From an uncultured Ancrocorticia sp. (GTDB taxonomy: Bacteria; Actinomycetota; Actinomycetes; Actinomycetales; Actinomycetaceae), in NCBI GenBank assembly GCA_905373325.1, contig CAJPTB010000042.1, positions 1 through 9,907 of the forward strand: a DNA stretch of 9,907 nucleotides, read 5' to 3'. The notes under the pieces are model-generated. The model was not told the DNA's origin, made no database searches, and worked only from the letters and a program-made list of their open reading frames with translations. The position numbers and the translations under genes are program-made. Shown here one piece after another: positions 5,982-9,907 of the stretch; within the stretch, counting starts at the first letter, position 1; each line of letters opens with the position of its first letter.

Positions 5982-6309
5982 CAGCGTCTCCTAGTATCGA
6001 GTTCATGGCAGTGGCCAGAGTCCGCCACGCTGCGGTTTGCGCGACGAGGGCTTTCCGCCCTTTTGCCGTGATGCTGTAGTACTTGCGCGGAGGGCCGCCG
6101 CGCACGGAGGGCTCCCACGTGGCAGCGACCCGCCCCGCACGGGCCAGCCGCGTCAACATTGGGTAGACGGTTCCCGGATTTGCGGCCAACCCCTCGATCT
6201 CAGCAAGCGCCGAAATGATTTGAGCGCCGTACATGGGCGCGGGCGCGAGCATTGCCAGAGCTGCCAGTTCCAGGACGCCTTTGCGCAGCTGGGTCGCCTC
6301 ATCGGCCAT
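5968..6309 (-). CDS. PadR-family transcriptional regulator
   Basis: This is a compact 113-residue winged-helix repressor. QLRKGVLELAALAMLAPAPMYG (split as QLRKGVLELAALAML and MYGAQII, residues 7-32) is the typical PadR opening. NPGTVYPMLTRLARAGRV (44-61) is the DNA-recognition helix region, and GGPPRKYYSITAKGR (71-85) is the wing. A short C-terminal helix (87-106) suits dimer formation. The start is ATG at 6309, with AAAGGAGGG 8 bases upstream; an in-frame ATG at 6351 lies upstream of that site and inside the promoter palindrome, so it was rejected. It is the first gene of a minus-strand operon with HAAS protein, ABC ATPase and permease. PadR proteins commonly repress their own operon and release DNA on binding a small aromatic or antibiotic-like ligand. 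The palindrome at 6334-6351 fits autorepression. Confidence 0.92.
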   Translation of the reverse strand: MADEATQLRKGVLELAALAMLAPAPMYGAQIISALAEIEGLAANPGTVYPMLTRLARAGRVAATWEPSVRGGPPRKYYSITAKGRKALVAQTAAWRTLATAMNSILGDADDSQ

Positions 6310-6333
6310 CGTTCTGTCCCTCCTTTGCGGGCA

Positions 6334-6351
6334 ATGCCAGTATATAGGCAT
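6334..6351 (-). promoter_or_regulatory. PadR-type operator palindrome over the -10 box
   Basis: ATGCC and GGCAT are exact inverted repeats separated by 8 AT-rich bases (ATGCC-N8-GGCAT, 18 bp). The geometry of two short arms around 8 bases fits known PadR operators of ATGT-N8-ACAT type. On the minus strand the centre contains TATACT, the -10 box of the padR operon, so a bound dimer would block RNA polymerase directly. Confidence 0.65.
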
Positions 6352-6368
6352 AACCCACTAGTTTGCAA
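6339..6368 (-). promoter_or_regulatory. Promoter of the padR operon
   Basis: On the minus strand, TTGCAA (6368-6363) and TATACT (6344-6339) are separated by 18 bases. TATACT matches the housekeeping -10 consensus at five of six positions and TTGCAA matches the -35 at four. The transcript would start near 6332, leaving a leader of about 23 bases with the AAAGGAGGG site. It is the best promoter in the window. Confidence 0.65.
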
Positions 6369-6421
6369 TGCAGAGTAGAAATCGGCCTCGCCGAGCCGCC
6401 CGCGCCCTCAGATTCGCGCTT

Positions 6422-6519
6422 GAATGCGGGCGGTCGCCGACAGCGGCGCGGGCGCCGTGGGAATGAATGTGCCTTGCGGCATGAATGCGGGGCCTCCACG
6501 GACGGCCGCCTCGAATGTG
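6422..6519. repeat. Four GAATGYG copies in the padR / oligopeptidase gap
   Basis: GAATGCG or GAATGTG begins at 6422, 6465, 6483 and 6513. The copies at 6422 and 6513 sit in a longer imperfect repeat (GAATGYGGRCRGTCGCC). An exact ATGAATG pair at 6463 and 6481 flanks a small TGCC-N4-GGCA dyad (6470-6481). The gap between padR and the oligopeptidase holds no gene. These could be binding sites for a regulator of the oligopeptidase gene, or simple duplications. Confidence 0.4.
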
Positions 6520-6549
6520 GACAGTCGCCCCCGTCCGGACTCGCTCGGG

Positions 6550-6555
6550 TAGGCT
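6550..6555 (+). promoter_or_regulatory. -10 box of a probable leaderless transcript (oligopeptidase)
   Basis: TAGGCT, a common actinobacterial -10 variant, ends 7 bases before the ATG at 6563. No Shine-Dalgarno sequence precedes that ATG. The arrangement predicts a transcript starting at the initiation codon. No clear -35 box is seen at the normal distance. Confidence 0.55.
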
Positions 6556-6562
6556 AGAGCCC

Positions 6563-8791
6563 ATGCCAGCACCGATCGCCAAGAAGATTCCGACGTCGCG
6601 GACGTTCCACGGAGATTCCTACGTCGATAACTACGAATGGCTGCGCGACAAGAAGAGCTACGACGTGCTCAGCCTCCTGGAAGCGGAGAACGAGTGGACG
6701 GCGGAACGCACCGCCCACCTTGAGCCGTTGCAGGAGGAAATCGTCCGCGAGATCGCTTCGCGAACGAAAGAGGACGACACCTCGATTCCTGTCAGGAGAG
6801 GCCGGTGGTGGTACGTCACGCGCACATGGGAAGGCAAGCAGTACCCCGCCACCTACAGAATCCCCGTGGACCCTGAGGATCCGGCTCGCCGTCCGGCCGT
6901 CGACGGGCGGGAGCGCCTCGTATGGGACGGCAACAGCCTGGCCGAAGGGGAGGAGTTTTTCGGCGTGTCGAGTTTCGCCCCGTCGCCCGACGGGCGTTTG
7001 GGAGCTTTGGGCGTCGATTTCACCGGAGACGAGCACTTTCGGCTGCGCGTCTTCGACGTCGAGACGGGCGCGGTGGTCGACGACGCCGTCGACGGCCTCG
7101 GGTACGGCCTGGCGTGGACGGCCGACTCAAAGGCGATCGTCTACTCGCGCGTCGACGACTCGTGGCGCCAATGGCAGATCTGGCTCCACAGAGTCGGCTC
7201 CCCGACGTGGGAGGACCGACTGCTCTTCCAGGAAAACGACGGGCGTTTCAACGTCGGCCACTGGCCTTCCCGCGACGGGCGCTGGATCATCGTCCACTCG
7301 TCGTCGGCTTTGACCGCCGAGGCGCTTCTCTACGACGTCGCCGACATCGACGCTCCGCCGATCGTCGTGTGCCCGCGGCGCCAGGGGCTCGACTACTCCG
7401 TGGAGCCCGCTGAAGACCTGCTCCTGATCGTCCACAATGCCAATGTCGCCGACTTCGAAGTCGCGTACGCCCCGATCGGTCAGTCGGGGCCGGAAGAATG
7501 GACTCCCCTTCTCACGCCCGGGGCCGGCGAACGGGTTCTCGGAGTCGATGCTTTTCGCGACTTCGCAGTGATTTCCATGCGTTCAGGGGGCCAGCCCCAG
7601 CTGCGGTCCATGCTGCGAACGGGGGCGCATGAATCCTCTGGCGCAGCGGGCCGGCCGCCCAAATCGGCCGATCGGTCGCCGGATGCCCCTGACGGCGGGG
7701 AGGGGCCCGAATCGGCCCGGACGGCGGAGGCAGGAGCTCAGTCGCCCGCAGAGGAACGGAAAGAAGCGGAATCCTCGCCGTGGTCGGCCCCGGTCGTCGT
7801 CCCGTCGGAGGACCTCTCCTCCATCGAGGTGGACGAGAATTATGTGTGGGAGGCGAGCGACGTCGTGTATTCCCTCCAATCCGTCCTGACGCCGCCGACC
7901 CAGTTTTCTTACTCCCCGGCGACGGGCGAGACGAAGCTTCTCAAAGAGCTCGAGGTTCCGAACTACGACCGTTCGGCTTACGCCCAGGAAGGGGTGTGGG
8001 TCGAGGCCGACGACGGCGCGCTCGTGCCGATGACGGTCGTCCACCGAGTCGACGTCGCCCCGGACGGCGAGAATCCCGGATACATCTACGGCTACGGCTC
8101 GTACGAGGTTTCACTGGACCCGGTGTTCAGAGCCTCGTACATCTCAATTCTGCAGCGCGGAGCCGTGGTCGCCTTCGCCCACCCGCGCGGAGGCGGCGAG
8201 ATGGGGCGGGCGTGGTATGAGAACGGCCGCCTGCTCAAGAAGCGCAACACTTTCACAGATTTCATCGCCTGCGCCCGCTGGCTTCGCACGTCCGGCTGGG
8301 TGGCCGAGGGCCGCCTGGCCGCCGAAGGGCGGTCCGCCGGCGGGCTGCTCATGGGGGCCGTCGCCAACCTGGCGCCAAGCGAGTTCAGGGCGATCCACGC
8401 CGGAGTGCCTTTCGTCGACACCCTCACCACCATCCTCAAGCCAGAGCTGCCGCTGACGGTGGGGGAATGGGAAGAGTGGGGCAACCCGATCGAATCGCAA
8501 GAAGTCTACAGGTACATGCAGACGTATTCGCCCACCGAGAACGTCGGCAGGCGCGAATATCCGGCCATTCTTGCCACCACCTCGCTCAACGACGTCCGCG
8601 TCTTTTACGTCGAGCCGACGAAGTGGGTCCAAATTCTGCGCGAGCGGGCCACGAACGACCCGATGGCGCGCCCGATTCTCGAGAAGATCGAGATGGTTGC
8701 CGGCCACGGAGGCAAATCCGGGCGTTATGACGCTTGGCGTGAGCGCGCCTTCGAAATCGCCTGGATGCTCGATCAGATCGACGCAGGATGA
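6563..8791 (+). CDS. ptrB: Oligopeptidase B (S9A prolyl oligopeptidase family)
   Basis: This cytosolic serine peptidase cleaves short peptides after Arg or Lys. The 742-residue protein has an N-terminal arm (1-70), a seven-bladed propeller (about 75-450) and an alpha/beta-hydrolase domain (about 460-742). The triad is intact: Ser591 in GRSAGG, Asp677 in SLNDVRV and His715 in AGHGGKSGRY. Glu635 and Glu637 in GEWEEWGNP lie 44 and 46 residues after the serine, where E. coli oligopeptidase B has the S1 acidic pair (576/578 against Ser532), so trypsin-like specificity is likely. Residues 353-405 are a Pro/Gly/Ala/Glu-rich, probably disordered insert in the propeller that the family usually lacks. 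There is no signal peptide. The start is ATG at 6563, where the family sequence begins and 7 bases after TAGGCT; an open frame continues upstream but looks noncoding. It is transcribed alone, divergent from padR. Confidence 0.93.
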   Translation: MPAPIAKKIPTSRTFHGDSYVDNYEWLRDKKSYDVLSLLEAENEWTAERTAHLEPLQEEIVREIASRTKEDDTSIPVRRGRWWYVTRTWEGKQYPATYRIPVDPEDPARRPAVDGRERLVWDGNSLAEGEEFFGVSSFAPSPDGRLGALGVDFTGDEHFRLRVFDVETGAVVDDAVDGLGYGLAWTADSKAIVYSRVDDSWRQWQIWLHRVGSPTWEDRLLFQENDGRFNVGHWPSRDGRWIIVHSSSALTAEALLYDVADIDAPPIVVCPRRQGLDYSVEPAEDLLLIVHNANVADFEVAYAPIGQSGPEEWTPLLTPGAGERVLGVDAFRDFAVISMRSGGQPQLRSMLRTGAHESSGAAGRPPKSADRSPDAPDGGEGPESARTAEAGAQSPAEERKEAESSPWSAPVVVPSEDLSSIEVDENYVWEASDVVYSLQSVLTPPTQFSYSPATGETKLLKELEVPNYDRSAYAQEGVWVEADDGALVPMTVVHRVDVAPDGENPGYIYGYGSYEVSLDPVFRASYISILQRGAVVAFAHPRGGGEMGRAWYENGRLLKKRNTFTDFIACARWLRTSGWVAEGRLAAEGRSAGGLLMGAVANLAPSEFRAIHAGVPFVDTLTTILKPELPLTVGEWEEWGNPIESQEVYRYMQTYSPTENVGRREYPAILATTSLNDVRVFYVEPTKWVQILRERATNDPMARPILEKIEMVAGHGGKSGRYDAWRERAFEIAWMLDQIDAG

Positions 8792-9014
8792 GCTTGCGGC
8801 GGTCTCGCATCGAGGCAGGACGACGCAGGAGGCAAATCTTCGCAGTTGCCCGAGCGCCGTTTCGCCGCCGCCCTAGCGGTGCGCGGTCAGCTTCCGATTG
8901 GCGCGTACGCCGCCCGGGCGCGGATCGCCGTCAGACTGCCGCGATCGGTCTGCCCGTTGCGCGCTCGGCCGCCGTCGACTGAGGCGCGTCGCGTCGGGCG
9001 CCGCTCGCCTGCAA
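8792..9014. other. Convergent intergenic gap with one hairpin
   Basis: This stretch separates two convergent genes and holds no gene I can support. Short frames here are very Arg-rich, as GC-rich noncoding DNA gives. CAGACTG, a 7-base loop and CGGTCTG (8932-8952) can form a 7-bp stem with one G-T pair. Without a T tract on either strand, it is only a weak candidate for a bidirectional terminator. Confidence 0.35.
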
Positions 9015-9907
9015 TCACTCCCTGGCCGTCATGATCGCTGCCCGCCACGTGTTGAAACGCTGGCGAATCGCAGCGGAGGACGGCCGGCCGGGGACCTGGC
9101 CCTTGCCGCCGTCGGAAGACCACACGCCGTAGGCGGCGACGGACGGGCTCAACCCGTTGGTTTCAGCCCACAGCAGGAAGTCGCGCAGCGCCTGCAGGTA
9201 CTCCTGCTCGGTGAATTTGACGGTTCCGCGCTGGCGGCCCGACTTGACCTGGATGCCGAGGCCGGCCAGTGCGTCGTTCCAATAGCCGTTCGACCGCTTT
9301 GAAACCGTCTGCGACGTCGGAGGCCACGCGATCTGCCCGCGGTCCGACGTCAGGCCGAGGGTCGTGACGTAGTTGCTGCGTTCGGCGTCGTACTTCTTCG
9401 CCGTCAAGGTGATGCTCGGGTCAGTGCGCACCGCCGTGAGCGCGGCGGAGACGTGCCCCAACGCCTCGGCGACGGCGGCGGCGTTGCCCGAGAGCTGGGA
9501 GCGCACGGCGGTCGCGATGTCGTCGGGGATGTTCGAAATGTCTTCGGCCGGTTCGAGCTTGAGCGTCCTGGCGAGGATGAGCAGCAGGGCGCCGTCGATT
9601 GCCGCCTTGCTGAACAGCGGCGAACGGCCCTTTGTGTGCTGGTTGAAGTAGCCGGAGAGCATGGCCGCTGTGGCCACGGCGCTGACCGCGGCGGCCTCCT
9701 CGATCGCCACGTGATAATCCTGATCGGCCGCCGGCCCGCACAGGTCCGAGACGCAGCGAAGGGACACGAACGGAATTCCCCACGTCGTGCAAATCTGCGC
9801 CGCCGCCGTCGACTCCATGTCGGTTGAGATGGCGTTGGGGAATGCCGCGCGCACGGCTTCCACCTTGTCGGACGTGACAAAGAGTCGCTCGTGAGCACCT
9901 GGCCCGA
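9015..9907 (-). CDS. MTA/SAH nucleosidase-like protein fused to HNH_repeat-like DNA-binding modules (N-terminus outside window)
   Basis: The frame is open to the right edge, so the true start and the first part of the enzyme are missing; 296 codons are visible. The first 85 or so residues match the C-terminal half of the PNP/MTAN fold: FPNAISTDMESTAAAQIC carries the Met-Glu that binds ribose, and FVSLRCVSDLCG carries the catalytic Asp of the ISD-type motif. This group cleaves the N-glycosidic bond of methylthioadenosine, S-adenosylhomocysteine or related nucleosides. About 75 helical residues of unknown type follow (from SPLFSKAAIDGALLL). The last 125 residues contain two related blocks: WPPTSQTVSKRSNGYWNDAL and, after FTEQEYLQALRDFL, RPSSAAIRQRFNTWRAAI. 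The shared P-x-S-x3-(I/V)-x2-R-x3-W-x2-A pattern resembles homing-endonuclease-associated repeats, which bind DNA. Housekeeping MTA/SAH nucleosidases are about 230 residues and end after the fold, so this is not the ordinary salvage enzyme. Nucleosidase half: fairly sure. DNA-binding half: moderate. Confidence 0.72.
   Translation of the reverse strand, partial: GPGAHERLFVTSDKVEAVRAAFPNAISTDMESTAAAQICTTWGIPFVSLRCVSDLCGPAADQDYHVAIEEAAAVSAVATAAMLSGYFNQHTKGRSPLFSKAAIDGALLLILARTLKLEPAEDISNIPDDIATAVRSQLSGNAAAVAEALGHVSAALTAVRTDPSITLTAKKYDAERSNYVTTLGLTSDRGQIAWPPTSQTVSKRSNGYWNDALAGLGIQVKSGRQRGTVKFTEQEYLQALRDFLLWAETNGLSPSVAAYGVWSSDGGKGQVPGRPSSAAIRQRFNTWRAAIMTARE

Noticed and set aside
4923..6071. A 382-codon plus-strand frame opposite the ATPase, HAAS and PadR genes
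   Set aside because: It crosses three well-supported minus-strand genes and shows no domain. It is a shadow caused by high GC.
6485..6562. Upstream ATG for the oligopeptidase at 6485
   Set aside because: The added 26 residues are not family-like and the stretch contains the TAGGCT promoter box. The family sequence begins at 6563.
8788..8982. A 64-codon plus-strand frame whose ATG overlaps the oligopeptidase stop as ATGA
   Set aside because: The product is extremely Arg-rich with no recognisable fold and the ribosome site is poor. It looks like GC-rich noncoding DNA, and the overlap can arise by chance.

Overview
The window looks like chromosome from a high-GC Gram-positive bacterium (Actinobacteria, perhaps Actinomycetaceae; the family is a guess). 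The grounds are strong G/C preference at third codon positions, GTG/TTG starts beside ATG, two genes with leaderless-type starts (TANNNT 6-7 bases before ATG), and protein sequences of actinobacterial character. I see no rRNA, tRNA, CRISPR array, transposase, phage gene or attachment site. Genes are tightly packed, and no gene-free gap exceeds about 225 bases.

Layout. (1) 1-927, minus: a zinc-type macrodomain protein-ADP-ribose hydrolase, followed 2 bases after its stop by the first codons of another gene that runs off the left edge. (2) 928-1067: a divergent promoter region with a perfect 7-bp inverted repeat. (3) 1068-1946, plus: a ribonuclease HI with a large N-terminal extension and a likely sliding-clamp-binding peptide. 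(4) 1947-2087: a convergent gap with a 19-bp tandem repeat. (5) 2080-6309, minus: a compact operon read as PadR regulator, HAAS-type membrane protein, ABC ATPase with a fused PLDc_N membrane domain, ABC permease, a possible 29-codon ORF, and a cysteine-free DsbA/FrnE-like protein. The first four genes overlap one another. A PadR-type palindrome covers the -10 box of the padR promoter. (6) 6352-6562: a divergent region with four GAATGYG copies. (7) 6563-8791, plus: oligopeptidase B with an intact triad and a disordered insert in its propeller. (8) 8792-9014: a convergent gap. (9) 9015-9907, minus, cut by the right edge: an MTA/SAH-nucleosidase-like domain with a long C-terminal extension that seems to carry two homing-endonuclease-associated (HNH_repeat-like) DNA-binding modules.

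How the genes may work together. The padR operon reads as a self-regulated, ligand- or stress-induced membrane module. The repressor responds to a signal, the HAAS protein and PLDc_N segment are membrane partners, the ATPase and permease form an exporter or sensor, and the last protein has a thioredoxin fold that has lost its redox chemistry. The parts resemble the Bacillus yxlE-yxlF-yxlG arrangement, with two parts fused here. The macrodomain enzyme and its downstream neighbour may be a reversible ADP-ribosylation pair, but the neighbour is almost entirely outside the window. The strongest candidates for undescribed biology are the nucleosidase/DNA-binding fusion, the clamp-motif RNase HI, and the PadR operon with its redox-dead DsbA-like protein. 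All functional assignments come from reading motifs, without database searches.
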